NCBI GenBank assembly: GCA_002692855.1
Contig: NZMJ01000021.1
Location: forward strand, 63,426 to 119,368
Length of the DNA: 55,943 nt
DNA from: Maricaulis sp.
Lineage (GTDB): Bacteria > Pseudomonadota > Alphaproteobacteria > Caulobacterales > Maricaulaceae
Reading direction: 5' to 3'
Both the position numbers and the translations under genes were made by a program. The notes below the pieces were generated by a model. That model did not search any database and was not told where the DNA came from. It saw only the letters and a program-made list of their open reading frames with translations. Position 1 is the first letter of the stretch. Every line of letters starts with the position of its first letter. Of the stretch, positions 7,724 to 14,999 are shown in pieces.

Positions 7724-8595
7724 GGCGCGGGCCAGAGCCAGGCCGCACCGCGTACGCCTGACGAATCCCCGTGCTGGTGACGTTCGACCCGGGATGTCAC
7801 CCGGTCGCAAAACACGTGACCTGTCAGGGCGGATTGAACGGCGCCGGGCAGGCCCGGCGTGTTGGACACCCCGCCGCCGAGCACGATCACTTCCGGATCC
7901 ACGACATTGATGACATGCGCCAGCGCCCGAGCGAGCCGGCCGGCATAACGGGCGAGTTCCTCCTGGTCGGCGAGAATCTCCCTTGGCGGCAAGGTGTCTG
8001 CCGTGCGGCGGTGGTATTCGGCCGCGATCCCTGGCCCGGACAGCCAGGTCTCGATGCAGCCCGACTTGCCACACCAGCAATCGGGCGGCGGAATCTCGGC
8101 GGGATCGGGCCAGGGCAGGGGGTTATGCCCCCATTCGCCGGCAATGCCCTGGGCGCCGCCCAGCAGGCGCTGGTCCAGAACCAGTCCGCCCCCGACACCG
8201 GTACCTAGGATGACGCCGAAGACACTGGAGGCTCCAGCCCCGGCCCCGTCGATGGCTTCGGACAATGCAAAGCAATTGGCGTCATTCGCGAGCCGCACCT
8301 CGGATCCGAGCGCCTCACTCAGATCGCTGCGCAGCGGTCGTCCATTGAGCCAGGTCGAGTTGGCGCCGCGAATCAGTCCGGTCACCGGGTTCTCCGAGCC
8401 GGGATGGCCGACGCCAATTTTCACGCCGGAACCCGAATCGGACGCCAAGCCGGTGACGATATCGCGCACCGCGTTCACCATATCGGGGTAGGAGCCGGGC
8501 GTCGCAATCCGCTTGCGGGATTGGATATTCCCTTCCGAATCCATCGCAATGGCTTCGATTTTCGTGCCGCCAATGTCGATCCCGATCCGGATCAT
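7720..8595 (-). CDS. ROK family sugar kinase (fructokinase-like)
   Basis: The product, 291 residues, is a cytoplasmic ROK kinase that phosphorylates a hexose with ATP; fructose or N-acetylglucosamine are the usual substrates. It has the phosphate loop DIGGTK (7-12), catalytic Asp105 in LANDANCFALSE, and the structural zinc site His156 plus CWCGKSGC (Cys173, 175, 180) followed by IETW. The signature LGGGVSN is near the end. The gene is first in a two-gene unit and coupled to dinB by an ATGA overlap. Sugar specificity cannot be settled from sequence. Confidence 0.9.
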   Translation of the reverse strand: MIRIGIDIGGTKIEAIAMDSEGNIQSRKRIATPGSYPDMVNAVRDIVTGLASDSGSGVKIGVGHPGSENPVTGLIRGANSTWLNGRPLRSDLSEALGSEVRLANDANCFALSEAIDGAGAGASSVFGVILGTGVGGGLVLDQRLLGGAQGIAGEWGHNPLPWPDPAEIPPPDCWCGKSGCIETWLSGPGIAAEYHRRTADTLPPREILADQEELARYAGRLARALAHVINVVDPEVIVLGGGVSNTPGLPGAVQSALTGHVFCDRVTSRVERHQHGDSSGVRGAAWLWPAP

Positions 8596-8780
8596 GCTTT
8601 TGCCACCGTGGAGGTTATGCTTAACATCAACGTTCTTATCTTGTTCCGAAAAAGGAGAAAAGCAGGGCGCCGACTCATCCTTTGTTTAGGAAAATCGGGT
8701 TTTATGTCCGCGGGGTGTCATAAGGCGCAAAACAAGCGCGCCACCATCGCGAAGGACGGTTCAGCGTCATGCTTCAAGTC

Positions 8781-9146
8781 ATGTCGAAGAAGGTTCTCAT
8801 AGTCGAGGACAACGAGCTGAACATGAAGCTGTTTCATGATCTGCTCGAAGCCCATGGCTACGATGTGCTGGGCACGCGCAACGGGCTCAAGGCGCTTGAG
8901 CTTGCGCGCGAACACCGTCCCGACCTCATCCTGATGGATATCCAGCTGCCGGAAGTTTCGGGGTTGGAAGTCACCAAGTGGATCAAGGACGATGAAGAAT
9001 TGTCGGCCATTCCCGTCATCGCCGTCACGGCCTTTGCCATGAAAGGCGATGAGGAGCGCATCCGCGCCGGCGGATGTGAGGCCTACATGTCGAAGCCGAT
9101 CACGGTCACGACCTTCATCGAAACCGTTCAGAAATTCCTGGCGTAG
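8781..9146 (+). CDS. divK: DivK, single-domain cell-cycle response regulator
   Basis: The product, 121 residues, is a stand-alone receiver domain nearly identical in pattern to Caulobacter DivK, which is controlled by PleC and DivJ and acts through DivL/CckA on CtrA. Phosphoacceptor Asp53 is in [10 protein letters not shown], the acidic pocket in VEDNE and the conserved Lys105 in MSKPIT. ATG 8781 ([12 protein letters not shown]) matches the family start; an in-frame ATG at 8769 would add four residues. It is followed after 11 bases by pleD. The 185-base region upstream contains TTAA at 8621, but I see no complete CtrA box. Confidence 0.93.
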   Translation: MSKKVLIVEDNELNMKLFHDLLEAHGYDVLGTRNGLKALELAREHRPDLILMDIQLPEVSGLEVTKWIKDDEELSAIPVIAVTAFAMKGDEERIRAGGCEAYMSKPITVTTFIETVQKFLA

Positions 9147-9157
9147 AGGGCAGGGGG

Positions 9158-10525
9158 ATGAGCGCTCGAATCCTTGTAGTCGACGATCAGGAGCCGAATG
9201 TTCGGCTGCTCGAGGCGAAGCTCAAGGCCGAGTATTTCGAAGTCATCACCGCGACCAGCGGACAGCAGGCGATTGACGCCGCGCGCAGCGGTCAGCCTGA
9301 TGTTATCCTGCTCGACGTAATGATGCCGGAAATGGACGGCTTCGAGGCCTGCCGCCGATTGAAGGCGGACGCCGCGACCCGCCATATCCCTGTCGTCATG
9401 GTGACCGCGCTCGATCAGCGCGAAGACCGGGTGCAGGGCCTGGAATGCGGCGCCGACGATTTCCTGACAAAGCCGGTCGATGACGTCACGCTGTTCGCGC
9501 GCGTCCGCTCGCTGCTGCGTCTGAAAGTGGTGCTGGACGAATTGCGCGTCCGCGAACTGAACGCCCCGGCCGACTTCCTCATGCCCGAGGCCGATGCCGA
9601 ACAAGGCCATTGGGTGCTGGTTGTCGCCGGCGATGCGCGCGCGGGAGAGCATTTGCGCTCGAAACTGCCTGCGACCGTCCAGTCGAAGGTCGTGACCGAT
9701 CCGGCGCTGGCTTCGCGCGTGGCGTCGAGCGGTATCGACATGATGCTGATCGACCTGACGACAAGTCAGTTTGACGGTCTGCGCCTGTGCGCGCGGGTCC
9801 GGTCTGAAGCAGCGACACGGCATGTGCCGATCGTTGCGGTGGTCAGCCCCGACGAGATAGAGCGCAGCGTGCGCGCCCTCGACCTCGGTGTGAATGATAT
9901 CATCCATCGCCCTGTGGATTCAGGTGAATTGAGCGCGCGGGTCGCGACACAGCTGCGCCGGAAGGGTTATGCTGACCGCTTGCGCACACGTCTGGACGAG
10001 AGCCTGGAAATGGCGATCACCGATCCGCTGACCGGGCTGCACAACCGCCGATATTTCGCGTCGCGCATGCAGCAGATGGTGGAGGGCAGTGCCAGTGGTA
10101 AAGCGCCCGCCGCGGTCCTGATTGCCGACCTCGACCATTTCAAGCGCATCAACGACACCTATGGTCATGCGGGCGGGGACATGATCCTGACCCAGTTCGC
10201 CGACCGGCTGCGCGGCGGCTTGCGCGCAATGGACATCGCAGCGCGCTATGGCGGCGAGGAATTCGTGATCGCGATGCCGGAAACGGACCTGGAACAGGCG
10301 ATGGTGGCCGCCGAACGGCTTCGACTCGCTGTCGCAAAAGACGCATTCCGCCTGCCCGACGGCGAAGTCGCGAAAACCGTCACTGTGTCGATCGGAGTGG
10401 CCGAAGCCATGCTCGGCGAAACGGCCGAAGGCGCCCTGAGACGGGCGGACGAAGCGCTATACCGTGCAAAGGCCGCAGGCCGGAATCGCATCAAGCCCGC
10501 CCGGCGCGAGAGCCAGGCGGCCTGA
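9158..10525 (+). CDS. pleD: PleD, REC-REC-GGDEF diguanylate cyclase
   Basis: This is a 455-residue cyclase making c-di-GMP. REC1 (about 1-120) carries Asp53 in LLDVMMPEMDG. REC2 (about 150-270) lacks the paired acidic residues at its start (VLVVAGDAR), so it is probably an adaptor receiver, as known for PleD. The GGDEF domain has the active motif GGEEF at 365-369 and the inhibitory RxxD site RAMD at 356-359. Its length matches Caulobacter PleD. A strong purine-rich ribosome binding site precedes ATG 9158. In this lineage it drives the swarmer-to-stalked switch and holdfast timing, relevant to the hfs genes here. Confidence 0.95.
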   Translation: MSARILVVDDQEPNVRLLEAKLKAEYFEVITATSGQQAIDAARSGQPDVILLDVMMPEMDGFEACRRLKADAATRHIPVVMVTALDQREDRVQGLECGADDFLTKPVDDVTLFARVRSLLRLKVVLDELRVRELNAPADFLMPEADAEQGHWVLVVAGDARAGEHLRSKLPATVQSKVVTDPALASRVASSGIDMMLIDLTTSQFDGLRLCARVRSEAATRHVPIVAVVSPDEIERSVRALDLGVNDIIHRPVDSGELSARVATQLRRKGYADRLRTRLDESLEMAITDPLTGLHNRRYFASRMQQMVEGSASGKAPAAVLIADLDHFKRINDTYGHAGGDMILTQFADRLRGGLRAMDIAARYGGEEFVIAMPETDLEQAMVAAERLRLAVAKDAFRLPDGEVAKTVTVSIGVAEAMLGETAEGALRRADEALYRAKAAGRNRIKPARRESQAA

Positions 10526-10541
10526 ACAGGCGATTGCAAGC

Positions 10542-10561
10542 GGCGCGGTTGATACCGCGCC
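10542..10561. terminator. hairpin between convergent pleD and rpmG
   Basis: GGCGCGGT (10542-10549), loop TGAT and ACCGCGCC (10554-10561) form an 8-bp perfect GC-rich stem between the pleD stop and the rpmG stop. It could end transcripts from both sides. No strong T-run follows on either strand, so it may need Rho or act only as a 3' stabiliser. Confidence 0.5.
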
Positions 10562-10566
10562 AGACC

Positions 10567-10734
10567 TTACTTGATCTTGGCTTCCTTGAACTCGACGTGC
10601 TTGCGCGCGACCGGGTCGTACTTCTTCAGAACGAGCTTGTCGGTCATCGTGCGGGCGTTTTTCTTCGTCACGTAGAAATAGCCCGTACCGGCGGTCGAGT
10701 TGAGGCGGATCTTGATGGTTGTCGGTTTGGCCAT
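10567..10734 (-). CDS. rpmG: 50S ribosomal protein L33
   Basis: The product, 55 residues, starts [23 protein letters not shown] and ends in VEFKEAKIK, the classic bacterial L33 pattern. It lacks the CxxC zinc pairs, so it is the zinc-independent (C-minus) form. ATG 10734 is preceded by GGTGA. Its position next to pleD matches what I recall from Caulobacter relatives. Confidence 0.96.
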   Translation of the reverse strand: MAKPTTIKIRLNSTAGTGYFYVTKKNARTMTDKLVLKKYDPVARKHVEFKEAKIK

Positions 10735-10820
10735 GACGAAGTCACCCGAAATAAGCTGTGTGCGCGGGGCAACAGCCACCCGGCGCGGAGCGGCGGAACA
10801 TACTCACGGGCACGGGGTTG

Positions 10821-11999
10821 TCAACCGGTCCGGCGCTGCCAGCCCCGCACCACAAGCACAGCCAGAAACAGTGACGCCAGGGCAGACAGAACGATCAGCA
10901 ATCCCTGCGGATCAACGATGTCCATTGCCACGCCCCCGATGGGCGGGGCGACCAACGATCCCACGCCATAGGCCATGACGAAGGCCGCATTGGCTGCGGC
11001 AATGGCGCCGCCGGTGAAACGCTCGCCCACCAGCGCGAGGCCAAGCGTGTAAAGCGTCGTCGCGGCGCCGACATAGACGAACATAACGCCATACAGCGCG
11101 AAGGCATTCGAACCGGCCAGCCACACAAAGGCAGGGCCGATCAAGCAAACGAGCGTGATGATCCGCACAACCGGGAGTTTCCCGACCGTATCCGCCAGCC
11201 GTCCGATGGGAATCTGGAGGAGAATCCCGCCGATCGCACCGCACACCATGATGATACCGATGGCGGCTTCCGCCAGCCCGATCCGGACGCCATAGACCGG
11301 CATCAGCGCGAAAAAGATGGTTTCGGTCGCCCCGAACAGCAGGCCGGCACCGATCGCCGAAGGGGCGATCAACGCTGCGCGCAGCATCGCCTTGACGCTG
11401 GCGTCGTCGGATGAAGGCGGTTCGATTTCAGGTCCCCTGAGACCCATCACGGGAAGCGTGCCGACCGCAAACAGCGTCATCCCGGCGAGCCAGGGTCCCC
11501 ATCCCTGCGACCCGAGAACCGATAGCAATAGCCCGCCAAGCGCGAAACCGCCGGCCAGCGCGGTCGCATACATGCCCAATATCGTGGCGCGGCGTTCCGG
11601 CGTGGCGATCTGGTTGATCCAGACCTCGGACGACACAAAGACCACGGTGATGGCGATGCCCATGACAAAGCGAAGGACAAACCAGGCGGTTGGGTCTGGA
11701 AAGACCCGAAACAGTGGAAGGCTGATCGCAGCGACGAGAAGGCTGACCGCGATCAGGGGCCGCCCCGGCAGCCGTTCCAGCAACCGGGCGACGAAGGGGG
11801 TCGCCACGATGGTCGACAGTGCAGCGGCGGCGCCATTGAGCCCGACCAGGGCGCCCGAACCGGTCATCATCTCCAGATTGATCCCGATCACCGGCATCAA
11901 CAGCGTGTAACCGCAGCCTGAAAGGGTGGCGCACACGATTGCTGCCGCAAGCGAGCGGTTGCGGGCAAACTCCGGAGAAAGAAGCAGTCGGGCGATCAT
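10821..11999 (-). CDS. MFS transporter
   Basis: The product is a 392-residue inner-membrane protein with about 12 predicted helices, many of them Ala/Gly/Leu rich, and a motif-A-like loop (GRLADTVGKLP) between helices 8 and 9. It resembles the YcaD/drug-efflux type of the major facilitator superfamily; the substrate is unknown. ATG 11999 (MIARLLLSPEFARN) is chosen. The upstream extension of the open frame is hydrophilic and overlaps the NUDIX gene's end region. Confidence 0.88.
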   Translation of the reverse strand: MIARLLLSPEFARNRSLAAAIVCATLSGCGYTLLMPVIGINLEMMTGSGALVGLNGAAAALSTIVATPFVARLLERLPGRPLIAVSLLVAAISLPLFRVFPDPTAWFVLRFVMGIAITVVFVSSEVWINQIATPERRATILGMYATALAGGFALGGLLLSVLGSQGWGPWLAGMTLFAVGTLPVMGLRGPEIEPPSSDDASVKAMLRAALIAPSAIGAGLLFGATETIFFALMPVYGVRIGLAEAAIGIIMVCGAIGGILLQIPIGRLADTVGKLPVVRIITLVCLIGPAFVWLAGSNAFALYGVMFVYVGAATTLYTLGLALVGERFTGGAIAAANAAFVMAYGVGSLVAPPIGGVAMDIVDPQGLLIVLSALASLFLAVLVVRGWQRRTG

Positions 12000-12036
12000 G
12001 GCCGCGCTATAGCGGGCGAAATCGGGCTTGTCGCCT

Positions 12037-12693
12037 CTAGAGCGGCTCGATGCGAACCTTTTTCGCAAGCTCCCGGATGTGGCGGGGCCCGGCGTGGCGG
12101 CTGCCCAGCTGGCGCTCGAGCTCTGCGAGCACGAAACGCGTCACCTGGGGCAGGGGCAGATCGCCCGTCCTGTCGAACGGCACCCAGAGAATGTCTTCGA
12201 GTTCGGGATCGGTGATGTCGACCCGTTCCTCGCTGAGTGCCGAGGCGTCGGTCTGGAAGAACCAGGCATCAAAGCGCCGCACGCGTCCGGGCGGGGTAAT
12301 CGCGCGGGCAATCAGGCGCAAGGGAGACAGGTCCGGCGCGAGGCCGTGTTGACGAAAGGGCGTCCAGGCCGCGTGACGGCTGCGCATTTCGGCCGGCGAG
12401 GCGACGAGGTAGCCGGTTTCCTCGGCGGTCTCGCGCACGGCCGCCGCCGCGACGGCCCGGGCACGGCGCTCGGGCAGGGTGCGGGTCATCTGGGTCAGGA
12501 CGGGCCGCGACAGATCGCTCGCGACCGGCGCATAGGCGTCGGCGCGGTCTGCACGGCCACCGGGAAAGACATAGCGGTCCGGCATGAATGCGTGCCTGGC
12601 GGAGCGCCGGCCCATCAGGATTTCAATGCTGCTTCCCGCCGGGCGGGTGACGATCAGCGAACCGGCCAGTTTCGGTCGCAGGGGCGGGTTCAC
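12037..12693 (-). CDS. NUDIX hydrolase
   Basis: The product has 218 residues and a Nudix fold. The box is recognisable as PGGRAD followed, after an unusually long insertion of about 35 residues, by AAVRETAEETGYL. This split arrangement is typical of NUDT19/RNR-type members that act on CoA or dinucleotide substrates. The start is GTG 12693, which overlaps the rnr stop as GTGA, so it is probably translated with rnr. Confidence 0.88.
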   Translation of the reverse strand: MNPPLRPKLAGSLIVTRPAGSSIEILMGRRSARHAFMPDRYVFPGGRADRADAYAPVASDLSRPVLTQMTRTLPERRARAVAAAAVRETAEETGYLVASPAEMRSRHAAWTPFRQHGLAPDLSPLRLIARAITPPGRVRRFDAWFFQTDASALSEERVDITDPELEDILWVPFDRTGDLPLPQVTRFVLAELERQLGSRHAGPRHIRELAKKVRIEPL

Positions 12694-14990
12694 TTGCGCT
12701 TGCCCTTCTTGCCGCGCTTCGGGCCTTTCTTGCCCGCGCTGCGTCCTGCGCCGCCGCCGCGCCCGCGCGGCGGCCCCGAGCGCCCCCGGCCACCGCGTCC
12801 GCGATGACGGGGCGGTTTGCCCTCTTCGGGCGGGGTGACCATTTCCAGCAGCAAGCCTCCCGTGACGGGCGCGGCTTCCGCGATGCGCACCTTCACCGGC
12901 ATTCCAAGGCGGAAGGTGTCACCCGACCGCTCGCCGACAAGGGCGTGTGCGGCCTCGTCGTGGTGAAACCGTTCGTAACCCAGCTGGCTGATCGGGACGA
13001 GGCCATCAGCGCCGGTTTCGTCCAGCCGGACAAATGTACCAAAGCGCGTGACGCCGGTGATCCGGCCTGCGAACTCGCCGCCCACATGTTCGGACAGGTA
13101 GAGCGCGACATACCGGTCAACCGCATCGCGCTCGGCGGCCATCGCGCGGCGTTCCGCGGCGGTGATGTCTTCTGCAATGGCTTCGAGCTGGCTGGCTTCA
13201 GCGTCGGTCTGCCCGTCCTTGCCCAGATTGCCGGCGCGGATCAGCGCGCGGTGCACCGTCAGGTCCGCATAGCGGCGGATCGGAGAGGTGAAGTGCGCGT
13301 AGCGGCGCAGGTTGAGCCCGAAATGCCCCAGATTGCCGGTCGAGTAGACGGCCTGCATCTGGGTCCGCAGCACCACCTCGTTGACAGTGGCCTGATTGTC
13401 GGTGCCCTGCACCTGATCGAGCAACCGGTTGAAGCGTTCGGTGCGCGGCGTTTCACCCTTGGCCCATTTGAGACCAATCGTGTCCAGATAGTCCGAGAGC
13501 GCCTGAACCTTTTCCGCGCTTGGCGCATCGTGAACGCGGTAAATCAGGGTCAGCCGGGCTTTCTCCAGCGTTTCTGCCGCGCAGACATTCGCCTGGATCA
13601 TGCATTCCTCGATCAGGCGGTGAGCATCGAAGCGGTCCCGCGTCTCGATCGAGAGAATGCGCCCGTCCTCGCCGACGCGGACCTTGCGCTCGGGCGAGTC
13701 GATGTGCAGTGGCTGGCGGGCGTCGCGCGCCCTGGAAAGTGCGCCATAGGCGGCCCAGAGCGGTTTCAGGACCGGTTCGAGCAGCGGACCGGTCTTGTCG
13801 TCGGGGTTGCCGTCGATCGCGGCCTGGGCCTGCGTATAGCTGAGCTTGGCCGCCGAGCGCATCCAGCCGCGGACAAAGCGGTGTCCGCGCTTGTTGCCGA
13901 ACTTGTCGAACACCATGCGGACGGCGAGGCAGGGCCGGTCCTCGTTTTCACGCAGCGAGCACAGATCGTTCGACAGGCGCTCTGGCAGCATCGGAACCAC
14001 CCGGTCGGGCAGATAGACCGAATTGCCGCGCTTCAGAGCGCCGCGGTCGAGCGGGGAATCGGGCGTCACATAGGCTGCCACGTCGGCGATTGCGACGATG
14101 ACGATCCAGCCGCCCTTGTTGTCGGCATCGTCATCGGGAGCGGCCCAGACCGCGTCGTCGTGGTCCTTGGCGTCGTCGGGATCGATGGTGATCAGCGGGA
14201 TGGACCGCAAATCCTCTCGATTGGCGCGTGTGGCAGGTTTGACCTGTTCGACTTGCCGGAATTCTTCTTCACCGAATTCGGTCGGGATGCCGTGCGCATG
14301 CAGCGCAATGATGCTGCCCGCGCCCGGGGCGTTGGCACTGCCGATCACCTCGATGATGTTGGCCGGCTTGGGGCCGCCGCGCCGGTCGGCCTTGGCCATC
14401 CGGCACAGGACAAGGTCACCGTCCCGGGCCTTTTCTGCCTCGCCGCGCATGGGGACGAGCTCGTGGCGCGATTTGCGGTCGACGGGCTGCAGGCGCGGGC
14501 GTCCGCCGTCCTTGTGAAGGACGCACAAGATCGTGTGCGCGCTTTGCCCCAGCTGCCGGATCAGGCGCGCTTCCCAGCCGCCTTCGCCATCCTCCTCCAG
14601 GCGCACAAGGGCGCGATCGCCGATACCCAGTGCCGGACCGCCCTTGTCACCCTTGCCTTCGCCGGGGGCGAGACGGATGCGTGCCTGCGGCGCCCCGGGC
14701 TTTGTCAGCCGGGCAAGCAATTCACCGTCTGGATCGCGATCGTGGATCTCGACCACCGCTACGTCGGGGAGTGTATCGGACAATGCCCAGCCCTTTCGGC
14801 CTTCGCGGTGGATGGCGCGCTCATTCTCGAGCATCCGCAATGCGGTTTTCAGAAACGGCTTCTGGTCGGCTGTCAGGTTGAGGGCGCGCGCGATCTCGCG
14901 CTTGGAAAAGCGGCCCTGACCGAGGCGAATGGCTTCCAGCAGCGTCTCTCGGCTGAACCCGGTTTCCTTCGGATCGAAGTCTGTGGCCAA
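12690..14990 (-). CDS. rnr: ribonuclease R with RG-rich tail
   Basis: This is a 766-residue 3'-5' exoribonuclease that degrades structured RNA. An N-terminal winged-helix part (FSKREIARALNL) and cold-shock domains are followed by the RNB catalytic domain with DPDDAKDHDD at 270-279, then S1. The last 40 residues are Arg/Gly/Lys rich (repeated RG, then KKGKRK) and probably contact RNA. The start is TTG 14990: GAGGA lies five bases before it and overlaps the topA stop (TAGAGGA), so rnr is coupled to topA. Confidence 0.95.
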   Translation of the reverse strand: MATDFDPKETGFSRETLLEAIRLGQGRFSKREIARALNLTADQKPFLKTALRMLENERAIHREGRKGWALSDTLPDVAVVEIHDRDPDGELLARLTKPGAPQARIRLAPGEGKGDKGGPALGIGDRALVRLEEDGEGGWEARLIRQLGQSAHTILCVLHKDGGRPRLQPVDRKSRHELVPMRGEAEKARDGDLVLCRMAKADRRGGPKPANIIEVIGSANAPGAGSIIALHAHGIPTEFGEEEFRQVEQVKPATRANREDLRSIPLITIDPDDAKDHDDAVWAAPDDDADNKGGWIVIVAIADVAAYVTPDSPLDRGALKRGNSVYLPDRVVPMLPERLSNDLCSLRENEDRPCLAVRMVFDKFGNKRGHRFVRGWMRSAAKLSYTQAQAAIDGNPDDKTGPLLEPVLKPLWAAYGALSRARDARQPLHIDSPERKVRVGEDGRILSIETRDRFDAHRLIEECMIQANVCAAETLEKARLTLIYRVHDAPSAEKVQALSDYLDTIGLKWAKGETPRTERFNRLLDQVQGTDNQATVNEVVLRTQMQAVYSTGNLGHFGLNLRRYAHFTSPIRRYADLTVHRALIRAGNLGKDGQTDAEASQLEAIAEDITAAERRAMAAERDAVDRYVALYLSEHVGGEFAGRITGVTRFGTFVRLDETGADGLVPISQLGYERFHHDEAAHALVGERSGDTFRLGMPVKVRIAEAAPVTGGLLLEMVTPPEEGKPPRHRGRGGRGRSGPPRGRGGGAGRSAGKKGPKRGKKGKRK

Positions 14991-14999
14991 TCCGGTCCT

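Noticed and set aside
6425..7780. Plus-strand open frame of about 451 codons opposite dinB
   Set aside because: Antisense shadow; dinB motifs on the minus strand are complete.
8596..8780. CtrA box before divK
   Set aside because: TTAA at 8621 is followed after seven bases by GTTC, not TTAA; only one half site matches.
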